Positions 17,293-25,800 of a stretch of 52,391 nt of DNA are shown in pieces (positions within the stretch are counted from its first letter, which is position 1; each line of letters opens with the position of its first letter). The notes under the pieces are model-generated. The model worked only from the letters and a program-made list of their open reading frames with translations, ran no database searches and had not been told where the DNA came from. The DNA is from an uncultured Rhodopila sp. (GTDB lineage: Bacteria; Pseudomonadota; Alphaproteobacteria; Acetobacterales; Acetobacteraceae), in NCBI GenBank assembly GCA_903851415.1, contig CAINOE010000044.1:1-52391 (forward strand), read 5' to 3'. The position numbers were made by a program, and so were the translations under genes.

Positions 17293-17958
17293 ATGCGATC
17301 ACTTTATAGGCGGGGTGTTCTGCTTGGCGGCACCGCGACGGCACTCGCACCCGCGATAGTGCGGCATGCCCGTGCCGATCAGGCGCCGGGCGTCACGGAT
17401 GCCGAGATCAAATTTGGCAATACCATGCCTTACAGCGGCCCCATATCGGCGAACGCGACGATTGGCCGTGTCGAAGCGGCCTATTTCCGGATGATTAACG
17501 AACAGGGAGGCATCAATGGGCGAAAGCTCAACTTCATCTCCTGCGACGACGCGGGGAGTCCGCCCAAGACCGTAGAACAGACGCGACGGCTGGTCGAAGA
17601 GGACGGTGTGGCGTTTCTATTTCACCCACTTGGGTCAAGTAACGCCGCTGCAACATACAAGTATCTGAACGGAAAGAAGATTCCACACTTATTCATCCCC
17701 TCGGGCGCCGACAAATGGGGCGTCGCCGCCCAGCTTCCGTGGACGATCGGTTGGATGCCCAGCTTCCGTGTCGAGGCCGGAATTTACGCACGGCACGTCA
17801 AAAGCACAAAACCAGCCGGAAAGATTGGCATACTTTATCAAAATGACGACCCGGGCAAAGACTATGTGGCTGGCGTCCGCGACGGCCGGCCTATTCGTCC
17901 ACGAACGGATTCTTCGTCCCGCGCAACTGCAACCGTATCGGAGTCCCCGGCAGCTTGA
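17293..17958 (+). pseudogene. Truncated branched-chain amino-acid-type ABC transporter substrate-binding protein (LivK-like)
   Basis: The first about 198 codons encode a periplasmic binding protein of the LivK/COG0683 type: a Tat-like signal (RRGVLLGGTATALAPAIV), then VTDAEIKFGNTMPYSGP, DDAGSPPKTVEQTRRLVEEDGV and ILYQNDDPGKDYVAGVRDG. Family members run to about 390-420 residues, so roughly half is missing. Homology stops near 17886, 5 bp before the der stop codon; the rest of the frame is antisense to der. Start and ribosome-binding site (GGAGC before ATG 17293) are intact. I infer a deletion that joined a transporter gene to the end of der. No permease or ATPase genes are nearby. Confidence 0.82.
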
Positions 17959-19231
17959 ACGTCTCCCGCAGGCTGTTCACCAGGTACCGCGTGTAATCCT
18001 CCGGCGTCTGCTCCGCCCGCGTGCCGAACACCACGAATGTCGGCGGCCGCGCCTTCGCCTGGGTCACGTAGCGCAGCTTCAGCCGCCGGCCGCTGACCAA
18101 GGGCGGCTGGTGCGTCTCCAGCGCCTGCTCGAACCAGCGGTTCAGCTCGCCCGTCGGCACCCGCTTGTTCCACACTTCGTGGGCCAGCCGCACCGCGGGC
18201 AGCAGGCGCTCCACCCCCGCGCCGGTCAGCGCCGACAACGTCACCACCGGGATGCCTTTCATCTGCGCCAGGCTATCCTCCAGCCGCTCCGTCACCGCCT
18301 TCCGGGTGGCATTGCGATCCGCTACCGCGTCCCATTTGTTCAGCGCGACGATGCAGGCCCTGCCCTCCCGCTCGACCAGCCGGGCGATCTGCAGATCCTG
18401 GTCGTGGATGCCATCGGCCGCATCGACGCACAGCACCACCACCTCCGCCATCTTCAGCGCCTGGATGGCCGAGCTGACCGACATCTTCTCCAGCGATTCC
18501 TCGACCTTGGAGCGCCGCCGCAGCCCGGCGGTATCGACGATCTCCACCGCCCGCCCCTGGTCGTCCGCCAGAATCACGGAGATTGCATCCCGCGTCAGCC
18601 CCGGCTCCGGCCCGGTGATCATCCGTTCCTCGCCAAGCAGCCGGTTCAGCAGCGTGGATTTTCCGGCATTCGGCCGCCCGACGATGGCCAGTTTCAGCGG
18701 ACGGTCATCCCCCGCCGCCTCAACCTCCTCCTCCTTCGCCGGCAGCCGATCGGCTATTTCCGACATGAGATCGGCGATGCCGTCGCCGTGTTCGGCGGAG
18801 ACGCCGACGGGATCGCCCAACCCCAGCGCATAGGCATCCAGTATCGAGGAGGTCGCCAGCCGCCCCTCCGCCTTGTTCGCCACCACCAGCACCGGCTTGC
18901 CCTGGCGCCGCAGCCACTGGGCGAAATGCGCGTCGGCCGGAGTCACCCCCGCCCGCGCATCGATCACGAACAGCACCAGATCGGCTTGTTCCACCGCACT
19001 GGCGGACCCGGCGCGCATCCGCCCGGCGAGCGTCTCCGGCGCGGCCTCCTCCAGCCCCGCGGTGTCGATCAGGGTGACGTCCCGGCCGCGCAAGGTCGCC
19101 TCGGCCTCCTTGCGGTCGCGCGTGACGCCCGGCGTGTCGGCCACCAGCGCGATGCGCCGCCCGGCCAGACGGTTGAACAGCGTGGACTTGCCGACATTCG
19201 GGCGTCCCGCCACGACGACAATCGGCAGCAT
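17891..19231 (-). CDS. der: Ribosome-assembly GTPase Der (EngA)
   Basis: A 446-residue double GTPase needed for 50S subunit maturation. GTPase 1 has GRPNVGKSTLFN near the N-terminus, DTPGVTRDRK and DTAGL; GTPase 2 has GRPNAGKSTLLN, a T-R-D-A-I switch and NKWDA. A KH-like C-terminal domain follows (LKLRYVTQAKARPPTFVVFGTR). Full length. It is the last gene of a same-strand group with the YfgM-like and BamB-like genes, an order also known from gammaproteobacteria. Its 3' end abuts the truncated LivK-like gene. Confidence 0.96.
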   Translation of the reverse strand: MLPIVVVAGRPNVGKSTLFNRLAGRRIALVADTPGVTRDRKEAEATLRGRDVTLIDTAGLEEAAPETLAGRMRAGSASAVEQADLVLFVIDARAGVTPADAHFAQWLRRQGKPVLVVANKAEGRLATSSILDAYALGLGDPVGVSAEHGDGIADLMSEIADRLPAKEEEVEAAGDDRPLKLAIVGRPNAGKSTLLNRLLGEERMITGPEPGLTRDAISVILADDQGRAVEIVDTAGLRRRSKVEESLEKMSVSSAIQALKMAEVVVLCVDAADGIHDQDLQIARLVEREGRACIVALNKWDAVADRNATRKAVTERLEDSLAQMKGIPVVTLSALTGAGVERLLPAVRLAHEVWNKRVPTGELNRWFEQALETHQPPLVSGRRLKLRYVTQAKARPPTFVVFGTRAEQTPEDYTRYLVNSLRETFKLPGTPIRLQLRGTKNPFVDE

Positions 19232-19280
19232 GCGATGATACTCCGTGATGCAGTCCGCCCCTTTCCCGGGCGGCGAGCAT

Positions 19281-20636
19281 CTACCTTAGCGCCAAAAGCC
19301 GCCCGTCGTTGGATATTACCAGCACGGTGCCGGCGGCAACCACCGGGGCGAACGGCGCGGCGGCGGCCGACAGGGCGATATGGCCGAGGATTTCCCCGGT
19401 ATACGGGCTGACCGACAGCGCGTCCTCGCTGGTGCCGGTGACGATCAGGCGGTCGCTGACCAGCAGCGGGCCGTACCACGTCAGCGTGTTCTTGCGCTTC
19501 TCCGGGTCTTCATAGCGCGGCAATTCGGTGATCCAGGAGACCCGGCCGTCGGTGATGTTGACCGCGGCGATCTGCTGCTGGGCGGAGATCAGGAACATCC
19601 AGTCGCCGGCGATCGCGAACGTGTCCTCGCCCGCGACCTGGCGCTCCCACACGCGGCGGCCCGTCGGCACGTCGTTGCAGACCAGCAGCCCGCCCATGCT
19701 GATGGCGTAGACCAGGCCGCCGACGATCACCGGCAGGGCGCGGATCGACAGGAAGTCGCCGCCGCTGGCCCGCCCGCGCGAGGCGCCGAGGCCGTCGGTC
19801 CAGGCCACGCTGCCGCTGTCGGCGCGCAGCGCGGCCAGCTCCCCGGAGCCGAAACCGGCGATGACGAGCCCCTGGTAATAGGCCGGCGCAGGCCGCCCCA
19901 GCATCGACGTCACCGGTTCGGCGGCCTGATGGCTCCAGAGCTGGTGGCCGTCGGACGCCGCAAACGCGTTGAGGCGGTCATCGATGGTGGTGACGAAAAT
20001 CCGTCCGTCGGCGATCGTCGGCGCGGATCGGGCGGGCACGCCGAGATCGTGCCGCCATGTCTGCTTGCCGGAGCCGACCTCCAGGGCGACAAGCTGTGAC
20101 AGCCCGTTGACCGCATACAGGGTCGTTCCGTCCACCCCAATTCCGCCGCCGACATTGGTGCTGTCCACGTCCTTCGGCCTGGTATCGACCCGCCACAGCC
20201 GCCTGCCGTCGGCCAGGTTGAACGCGGACACCTCGGCATCAGAGTCCATGGTGAACACGGTGCCGCCGGAGACCACCGGCTGCGCCATCAGGATTTGCCG
20301 TTTGCCGCCGCCCTGGCCGATATCCGCCCGCCAGGCCTCGGCCAGGCGGTCGTTGGCGGCCAGATGCCCCATCAGATGCGCCGGATTGCCGCCCGCCTGC
20401 GGCCAGGCCGCGTTGGCGACGGCCGGCGGCAGCACCACCTTCGGCGCGTTCTCATCCACCACCAGCCCGCGTCTGTCGGCGAAGATCGAGTCGCGCTTGC
20501 CCTGGAGCGGCGTCTTCTTCTCGGAAAACAGATTGTCGAACCATGAGCAGCCGGACAGCGCGGAGGCGGCGGCGAGCAGCGCGGTCCGGCGGGCCAGCCT
20601 GGCGCCGCCGGATTGGAACGAGGTATTCACGGTCAC
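19281..20636 (-). CDS. bamB: Outer-membrane assembly lipoprotein BamB-like (PQQ-type beta-propeller)
   Basis: A 451-residue lipoprotein. The signal (RRTALLAAASALSGC) has a lipobox with Cys at about residue 30. The rest is a repeated beta-propeller with W-rich PQQ blades such as VSAFNLADGRRLWRVD, LVALEVGSGKQTWRHD and LNAFAASDGHQLWSH. BamB supports outer-membrane protein insertion by the BAM complex. Position just upstream of der matches the conserved bamB-der pairing. GTG 20636 is preferred because GGGGAAG lies 6 bases before it; TTG 20693 overlaps the preceding gene, and GTG 20630 is also possible. Confidence 0.87.
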   Translation of the reverse strand: MTVNTSFQSGGARLARRTALLAAASALSGCSWFDNLFSEKKTPLQGKRDSIFADRRGLVVDENAPKVVLPPAVANAAWPQAGGNPAHLMGHLAANDRLAEAWRADIGQGGGKRQILMAQPVVSGGTVFTMDSDAEVSAFNLADGRRLWRVDTRPKDVDSTNVGGGIGVDGTTLYAVNGLSQLVALEVGSGKQTWRHDLGVPARSAPTIADGRIFVTTIDDRLNAFAASDGHQLWSHQAAEPVTSMLGRPAPAYYQGLVIAGFGSGELAALRADSGSVAWTDGLGASRGRASGGDFLSIRALPVIVGGLVYAISMGGLLVCNDVPTGRRVWERQVAGEDTFAIAGDWMFLISAQQQIAAVNITDGRVSWITELPRYEDPEKRKNTLTWYGPLLVSDRLIVTGTSEDALSVSPYTGEILGHIALSAAAAPFAPVVAAGTVLVISNDGRLLALR

Positions 20637-20676
20637 GCCAGGCTTCCCCGTTGGTTGGTGGTGCGCGCGGCTGGCA

Positions 20677-21330
20677 TCAGCCCAATCCGGCAAGCAGGGC
20701 CGCGGCTCGGGCGCGCAGGCCCGGGGGTGCCTGGAAGTCGATCGACAGCTGCTTCAGCCGCGTCCTGGCGTCCTCGGTCTTGCCCTGGCGCAGCGCGAGG
20801 ATGGCAAGCTGCTCCCGCGCCAAAGCCGACCAGGGGTTGTCGGGCACGGCGAGGGGTTCGAGGCGGGCCTGGAGTTGGCCCGGGTCGCCGCGGTCGATCT
20901 GCCGCGTCGCCGCGGTCAGGCTGGCAAGGTCGCGCAGCAGCGAATCCGCGCTGCTGTCGGCGGCGACCTGGTTCCACAGCGCGATGGCGCCCGGCAGGTC
21001 GCCCGAATCGGCCTTCAGCCCGGCGGCGCGCAGGCGGGCGAGGGTCCTGTAGCCCGCTGGTCCCGCGGCGGCCATCTGGTCAAGCGTCTGGATCTGCGCC
21101 GCGCGGGATGTCCCGGGGGCGGCCTGCTCCAGCGCCGTCTGGGTTGCCACGAAGCGTGAGGCGGCGGCGGCATCTTCTTGATTTTTCGAGTGATTCCAGT
21201 ACTGCCAGCCAGCCACCGCGGCGACGATCGCAACCGCGCCCGCGACGCCGAGCCAACCGTACCGCCTGACCAGCTTCTGCGCGCGCTCGGCGCGGAGGTC
21301 TTCGTCGACCTCGTCGAAAATATCAACCAC
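20677..21330 (-). CDS. YfgM-like membrane-anchored TPR protein
   Basis: A 217-residue protein. It has a short acidic cytoplasmic N-terminus (VDIFDEVDEDLRAERAQKL), one transmembrane helix at about residues 24-42 (YGWLGVAGAVAIVAAVAGW), then helical TPR-like sequence in the periplasm. This layout and the position upstream of bamB-der match YfgM/DUF2133 proteins, which associate with the SecYEG translocon. The chosen start is GTG 21330, with GGCGAGAG upstream; the frame remains open to 21441 but the extra segment is Arg/Cys-rich and unlike the family. Confidence 0.82.
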   Translation of the reverse strand: MVDIFDEVDEDLRAERAQKLVRRYGWLGVAGAVAIVAAVAGWQYWNHSKNQEDAAAASRFVATQTALEQAAPGTSRAAQIQTLDQMAAAGPAGYRTLARLRAAGLKADSGDLPGAIALWNQVAADSSADSLLRDLASLTAATRQIDRGDPGQLQARLEPLAVPDNPWSALAREQLAILALRQGKTEDARTRLKQLSIDFQAPPGLRARAAALLAGLG

Positions 21331-21467
21331 GTGGAGTCTCTCGCCCTGCCTGCACGCGCCACGGCACCGGGGCGCCTGGCGGCGGCGGACCATAGCGGCG
21401 TCGCGGTGTGGCCGCAAACCGTCGCGGCGGCAAGAGTTCATTTACCTTTTGGTTCTATGCAGGGGGC

Positions 21468-21848
21468 ATGAAGCAGGTTCTTTGGCTGATTTGCGTGCCT
21501 CTTTGCGTCCCTTTGGCCGGGTGCGGCCTGCCGCCGGAGGCGATCGCCACCGCGGTCGTCGGCACGAGCGCCGGCAGCGTGGCGGCGATCGGGCGCACGC
21601 CGGTGGATGCGGTGATCTCCCTGGTCAGCGGCAAGGACTGCTCGGCCGTGCGGCTGGAGCAGCACAAGACGTATTGCCGCCCCGTCGAGCCGAAGCCGCC
21701 GCCGCCGGCGTTCTGCACCCGCACGCTGGGCGTGGTGAACTGCTGGTCGGATCCGGCGACCCTGCCGAACCATCCGGTCGGGGTGGCGGACGGGCCGTCG
21801 GTGCTGACGCCGCAGCAGGAGGCGGACCGGACGCGGCGATGGCCGTGA
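21468..21848 (+). CDS. Small predicted lipoprotein of unknown function
   Basis: A 126-residue protein with a lipoprotein signal: MKQVLWLICVPLCVPLAGC, lipobox LAGC, Cys at about residue 19. The mature part contains four further Cys (KDCSAV, TYCRP, AFCTR, VNCWSD) that could form periplasmic disulfides, and a Pro-rich stretch. No enzyme motif recognised. A strong AGGGGG sits just before ATG 21468. It is divergent from the yfgM-bamB-der group across about 137 bp, and followed by tRNA-Arg. Confidence 0.75.
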   Translation: MKQVLWLICVPLCVPLAGCGLPPEAIATAVVGTSAGSVAAIGRTPVDAVISLVSGKDCSAVRLEQHKTYCRPVEPKPPPPAFCTRTLGVVNCWSDPATLPNHPVGVADGPSVLTPQQEADRTRRWP

Positions 21849-21913
21849 GAGGGTGGTTGAGCTTCGCGCGGAATGGCGCTATAGGGTGGGGAGACGCCCT
21901 TGTGGGGTGTGCT

Positions 21914-21990
21914 GGACCCGTAGCTCAGCTGGATAGAGCGTCGCCCTCCGAAGGCGAAGGTCGCACGTTCGAATCGTGTCGGGTCCGCCA
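21914..21990 (+). tRNA. tRNA-Arg (anticodon CCG)
   Basis: A 77-base cloverleaf. The acceptor stem is GGACCCG/CGGGTCC with discriminator G and encoded CCA. The D-arm is GCTC...GAGC, the anticodon stem TCGCC/GGCGA with loop CTCCGAA (anticodon CCG), and the T-arm GCACG-TTCGAAT-CGTGT. It reads CGG codons. No integrase or duplicated 3' end marks it as an attachment site here. The 180 bp after it contain nothing recognised. Confidence 0.95.
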
Positions 21991-22171
21991 GTTTTTGCAA
22001 TACCCTGGCAGCGCCAATTGGATCGAGCGATTTGTCCCGGGCAACAGCGGGGCAACGGAAACCGCGCGGCCAAAACCCGGGTCTGCCGGTGGAGCGGTTG
22101 TCCCGGACAGCGATCGAATTGGGCGTCCAGCGGAATCGGACCTGGTAGCCGGCGCGGCCGCTATCGCGCCG

Positions 22172-22909
22172 TCAAACCCGCTGCCCGCCGTCGATATGCA
22201 CCTCCGACCCGCTGAGATACAGCGCCTGGTTGGAACACAGGAAGAACAGCAGATCCGCCACCTCGCCCGGCTTGCCCAGCCGCCGCATCGGGATCTCCCG
22301 CTGCACGATCTCCTCCGTCCCCGGCGACAGGATCGCCGTGTCGATCTCCCCCGGGGAGACCGCGTTCACCCGCACGCCGTAGCGGCCGAGATCGTTCGCC
22401 ATCTCCCGGGTCAGCGCCGCCAGCGCCGCCTTCGATGTCGCATAGGCCGCGCTGGCGAAGGGATGCACGCGCGAGCCGACGATCGATGTCATGTTGACAA
22501 TGCTGCCTTTTGACTCGATCAGCAGGTCGCTCAGGCCCTGCGCCAGCAGCACGGCGGAGAAGAAGTTGACGTTGAAGATATGCAGCCAGTCCAGATAGGC
22601 CATCTGCAGAGAGGTGATCTTGCTGCCGTCCGCGTGCTTGGGCGAGACCGCCGCGTTGTTGATCAGCGCGTCCAGGCGGCCATGCGCAATTTCCTTGATC
22701 CGCGGCACCGCGTCGCGCACCTCATCGACGTTGGCGAGATCGAGCTGGATATGGTTGGCCTCGCCGCCCGGCCAGGGGCAGCGCGGATCGAACGCCTGGC
22801 GGGAGATCGACAGCACGCGCCAACCGGCGCCGCCGAAGCGCTTGACGGCGGCATGGCCGATGCCGCGGCTGGCGCCGGTCAGCAGGAGAACGGGTTGAAC
22901 GTCGGACAT
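22172..22909 (-). CDS. SDR-family NAD(P)-dependent oxidoreductase
   Basis: A 245-residue classical SDR. The cofactor motif is TGASRGIG (about residues 11-18); NNAA follows, the catalytic Ser lies in IVNMTSIVGS, and YATSK supplies Tyr and Lys. The C-terminal substrate-loop block is VSPGEIDTAI. Substrate unknown. ATG 22909 follows GGATCCGGATC; an upstream in-frame extension to 22954 is less likely. It is divergent from the VOC-family gene. Confidence 0.86.
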   Translation of the reverse strand: MSDVQPVLLLTGASRGIGHAAVKRFGGAGWRVLSISRQAFDPRCPWPGGEANHIQLDLANVDEVRDAVPRIKEIAHGRLDALINNAAVSPKHADGSKITSLQMAYLDWLHIFNVNFFSAVLLAQGLSDLLIESKGSIVNMTSIVGSRVHPFASAAYATSKAALAALTREMANDLGRYGVRVNAVSPGEIDTAILSPGTEEIVQREIPMRRLGKPGEVADLLFFLCSNQALYLSGSEVHIDGGQRV

Positions 22910-23070
22910 GATCCGGATCCTTCGCGCTGCGTTGATAAACGTGAAATGGAGCATAGAACCGATCCGGGTGCGAACTCCATCCGCATTCTTGTTGCCGCCG
23001 CCGGGCCTCCTGTCGGACGATAGGTGGATACGGCGCCGCCGGCGGTGCCCTTCTGAACGGATGATCCTGC

Positions 23071-23916
23071 ATGCCTCACGTCTTCCCCGTCCCCGTGCTC
23101 GACCACGCCGTCGTCAACGTCCGCGACCGTCTTGACGAGGCAGCCGCGGCCTACGCGCGGCTCGGCTTCACCCTGACGCCGCGCGGCTACCACACGCTGG
23201 GTTCGATGAACCATCTGGCGATCTTCGGCAGCGACTACCTGGAGCTGATCGCCGCGCGGCCCGGCGATGCCGGCCGCCCGGAGATCATGGAGGCGCCGCT
23301 CGGTCTGAACGGCCTGGTGTTCGCCACCCTGGACGCGGCGGCGGCGTATGAGGCGCTGCGGCGGCAGGATGTCGCTATCGAGCCGCCGGAGCAGTTCTCC
23401 CGCCCGGTGGAGATCGATGGCCTCCGGCGCGATGCGGCGTTCCGCACCACCCGCCTGCCGCGCGCCGCGGTGGCCGCCGGGCGGCTGTATTTCTGCGAGC
23501 ACCTCACGCGGGACCTGGTCTGGCGGGACGAGTGGCGGCACCATGCCAACGGCGCCGTCGCCATCGCCCGGGCGGTGATCGCGGCGGCGGACCCGGAGAC
23601 GCTGGGGCGGCTGTTCGGCCGCATGTTCGGAGCGCGGACGGTGCGGGCGACGGATGACGGCTGCTCGCTGATCCTGGGGCTGTCGCGGTTCGACGTGGTG
23701 ACCCCGGCGGCGCTGTGGGAGCTGTTCGGCGACGCGGCGCCCGACAGCCGCGGGCGGCGCGACTACATGGCGGCGCTGACGTTCCGCACGGTGTCGCTGG
23801 ATGCGGCCGAGACGGCGCTGGAGGCGGGCGGCATCCGCGGCGTGGACCGCATCGGCACCAGCGTCCTGGTGCCGGCGGCGGAGGCGTTCGGGGTGACGCT
23901 GGAGTTCAGCGTGTAG
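23071..23916 (+). CDS. VOC-superfamily (glyoxalase-like) protein
   Basis: A 281-residue protein with two VOC modules. It starts VLDHAVVNVRDRLDEAAAAYARLGFTLTPRG and has NHLAIFGSDYLELI, the metal-ligand positions (His, Glu) of a glyoxalase-like domain; a second, weaker module begins near IARAVIAAADPETLGRLFGRMFG. Members include dioxygenases, isomerases and resistance proteins, so no reaction is assigned. It ends 3 bp before the stop of the convergent hypothetical gene. Confidence 0.8.
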   Translation: MPHVFPVPVLDHAVVNVRDRLDEAAAAYARLGFTLTPRGYHTLGSMNHLAIFGSDYLELIAARPGDAGRPEIMEAPLGLNGLVFATLDAAAAYEALRRQDVAIEPPEQFSRPVEIDGLRRDAAFRTTRLPRAAVAAGRLYFCEHLTRDLVWRDEWRHHANGAVAIARAVIAAADPETLGRLFGRMFGARTVRATDDGCSLILGLSRFDVVTPAALWELFGDAAPDSRGRRDYMAALTFRTVSLDAAETALEAGGIRGVDRIGTSVLVPAAEAFGVTLEFSV

Positions 23917-23919
23917 CGT

Positions 23920-24519
23920 CTACAGATTGGCCAGCAGCCGCTTGCTGATCTTGCGCTGCCGGCCGCGCTGAACGGAGATGAACTCGCTCAGCTTGTACTT
24001 CTCCAGAATCTCGATCGATTGATGGCAGATTGGAGTGGGGAAGCCGGTCGAGAAGTCCCGCAGGCCGGGAATGAACATCTGGGCGATCTCAAGCGCCCCG
24101 TACCACACCTGGCCGCGCCGGCCGTCACTTTCATCGACGACCGGGCGGCCGTGACCGGCGAACACGCGCAGCAACGCCGTCACCCGGGCTTCCAGCACGA
24201 TGTCGGCGACGCCGAAATCGTAAGCCACGGCGCATTTCATCCGATAGAGTTTGGGCAGGCCGGTGCCGCTCCGCTCGGACGCGTCGCAGATCGCATAGAA
24301 CGACTCGTCCCGCATCCACCAGGGTGAGGACATGTTTTTCGTCATCGGCATGGTGGAATGGCCGACGCGAAAAATCACCTCCCCGGGCCGCAGCTTGTCC
24401 TCGGTTATCGGCCAGATTCCGCCGCGCACGCCTGTGGCGTTGTAGCCGCCGGCGAATGTCAATTGGCGATCGCGCTCGCGCGGGTCGTCGAAGAAGCTCT
24501 GGTTTACGGGAGTCGCCAT
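23920..24519 (-). CDS. Hypothetical protein
   Basis: A 199-residue protein I do not recognise. The N-terminus (TPVNQSFFDDPRERDRQ) is followed by a mixed beta region with GEVIFRVGHSTMP, and a more helical C-terminus ends in a basic cluster (RGRQRKISKRLL). There is no signal peptide or membrane segment. Codon use and composition are a little less GC-biased than neighbours. A 13 bp perfect palindrome about 50 bp upstream of ATG 24519 may be an operator. It converges tightly with the VOC gene. Confidence 0.65.
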   Translation of the reverse strand: MATPVNQSFFDDPRERDRQLTFAGGYNATGVRGGIWPITEDKLRPGEVIFRVGHSTMPMTKNMSSPWWMRDESFYAICDASERSGTGLPKLYRMKCAVAYDFGVADIVLEARVTALLRVFAGHGRPVVDESDGRRGQVWYGALEIAQMFIPGLRDFSTGFPTPICHQSIEILEKYKLSEFISVQRGRQRKISKRLLANL

Positions 24520-24570
24520 CGGAGCTACCTGCCAAAAGACCGGAATCGGGCCTGCATTGCTGCGTAACTA

Positions 24571-24583
24571 TTGCAGACTGCAA
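24571..24583. promoter_or_regulatory. Short palindrome, possible operator
   Basis: TTGCAG-A-CTGCAA is a perfect inverted repeat (6-1-6) in the 244 bp gap upstream of the hypothetical gene. The spacing of half-sites suits a dimeric regulator, but no regulator gene is adjacent, so this is tentative. The rest of the gap holds nothing I can name. Confidence 0.3.
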
Positions 24584-24763
24584 ATCCGGCCGCAAGGCTT
24601 GCTGCGGCGACATCATGCGTGGCTGCGGCGCCCGCCGGCGCGTGCGTCAGCGGTTCGGGCAAGTCGTCGCACGTGGCGTGCATGCCGGCGTGCCGGCCCC
24701 GTCATCTCCCGCTCGCCGAAGCACCTTGCGAACGCGGCAATTTCCGGGCGCCCGGGACGATGG

Positions 24764-25684
24764 TCATGATCGCTTCTCCGCCGCCAGCCCTTGCACGGCC
24801 GCGACGACCTCGCCCGGGCTCTCGCGCGGCAGGAAATGGCCGGCGCGCGGGATCAGCAGCCGCTCGAAACGGCCGGTGAACAGACGATCGCGGGGGATGA
24901 AGCCGGAGGCGGCGGTGACGCCGTCGGCGTCGCCATGCAGCACGACCGTGGGCACGGCGATCTCCGGCTGCGCCGCCAGGCGTGCTTCGAGATCGTCGCA
25001 GGCGGGATCGCCGGCGGCGTTGCCGTAACGGTGGCGGTAGGACTGGATTGTCACGTCAACGAAATCGGGATTGTCGAAGCTTGCGGCGGTGCGCTGGAAC
25101 GTTGCATCGTCGAAGCACCAGTTCGGCGACCACAGCCGCCACAGCAGCCGCGCGATCTCCGCGCGGTTCTCGGTCAATCCGTTGCGGCCCCGTTCGGTAT
25201 GGAAATACCACTGATACCAGTAACGAAACTCCTGCCCGGCTGCGGCGGGCGTGCCCGCCCCTGCGATGTCCTGGATGGCGTAGCCGGTGATCGACACCAG
25301 CCCGGCCGCGCGCTCCGGCCACAGCGCGGCCACGACGCAGGCGGCGCGGCCGCCCCAGTCGTAGCCGGCAAGAATCGCGGAACGGATCGACAGCGCATCC
25401 ATAAAATCCCGCACATCGGCACCCAGCGCCGCCTGCTGCCCGCTGCGCGGCGTCGCGGGATCGAGGAAGCGCGTCGGCCCGAAGCCGCGCAGCCACGGCA
25501 CCAGCACGCGGAACCCTGCGGCGGCCAAGGGCGGCGCCACGCCGTCGTAGTCGTGCACGTCGGACGGCCAGCCGTGCAGCAGGATCACCGCCGGACCGTC
25601 CGCGGGGCCGGAGTCCAGGTAGGCGATGTCCAGCACCGGGGTCCGGATCATGCTGTGCGAAGCGGGGTTTAGCGGCATAGTCAT
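24764..25684 (-). CDS. Alpha/beta hydrolase, epoxide hydrolase/haloalkane dehalogenase type
   Basis: A 306-residue alpha/beta hydrolase. The oxyanion-hole strand is VILLHGWP. The nucleophile elbow is AGYDWGG, with Asp at about 109 rather than Ser, which places it with epoxide hydrolases and dehalogenases. The catalytic His is in RAGHFLPRE (about 283). The cap contains YWYQWYF, whose Tyr residues could polarise an epoxide. ATG 25684 is preceded by GAGAAAG. A long REP-like repeat separates it from the SDR pair upstream. Confidence 0.85.
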   Translation of the reverse strand: MTMPLNPASHSMIRTPVLDIAYLDSGPADGPAVILLHGWPSDVHDYDGVAPPLAAAGFRVLVPWLRGFGPTRFLDPATPRSGQQAALGADVRDFMDALSIRSAILAGYDWGGRAACVVAALWPERAAGLVSITGYAIQDIAGAGTPAAAGQEFRYWYQWYFHTERGRNGLTENRAEIARLLWRLWSPNWCFDDATFQRTAASFDNPDFVDVTIQSYRHRYGNAAGDPACDDLEARLAAQPEIAVPTVVLHGDADGVTAASGFIPRDRLFTGRFERLLIPRAGHFLPRESPGEVVAAVQGLAAEKRS

Positions 25685-25707
25685 TGCTTTCTCGTAACAT
25701 CGCCACC

Positions 25708-25787
25708 GTCATGGCCCGGCTTGGTCCGGGCCACCTATTCCAGCACGTGCCGCGACAGGTGGCCCGGACAACAAGCCGGGCCATGAC
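25708..25787. repeat. REP-like palindrome, long double-inverted form (copy D)
   Basis: An 80 bp unit with arms starting GTCATGGCCCGGCTTGG and ending AAGCCGGGCCATGAC. Arms pair over about 28 bp with small bulges, and the loop again contains GCACGTGC, as in copy C. It lies between the 3' end of the amber-containing SDR gene and the hydrolase start. Confidence 0.85.
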
Positions 25788-25800
25788 GGGAGAGGCACCC

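Noticed and set aside
21914..22171. tRNA-Arg 3' end as an integration (att) site
   Set aside because: No repeated copy of the tRNA 3' end and no integrase gene were seen within the window.
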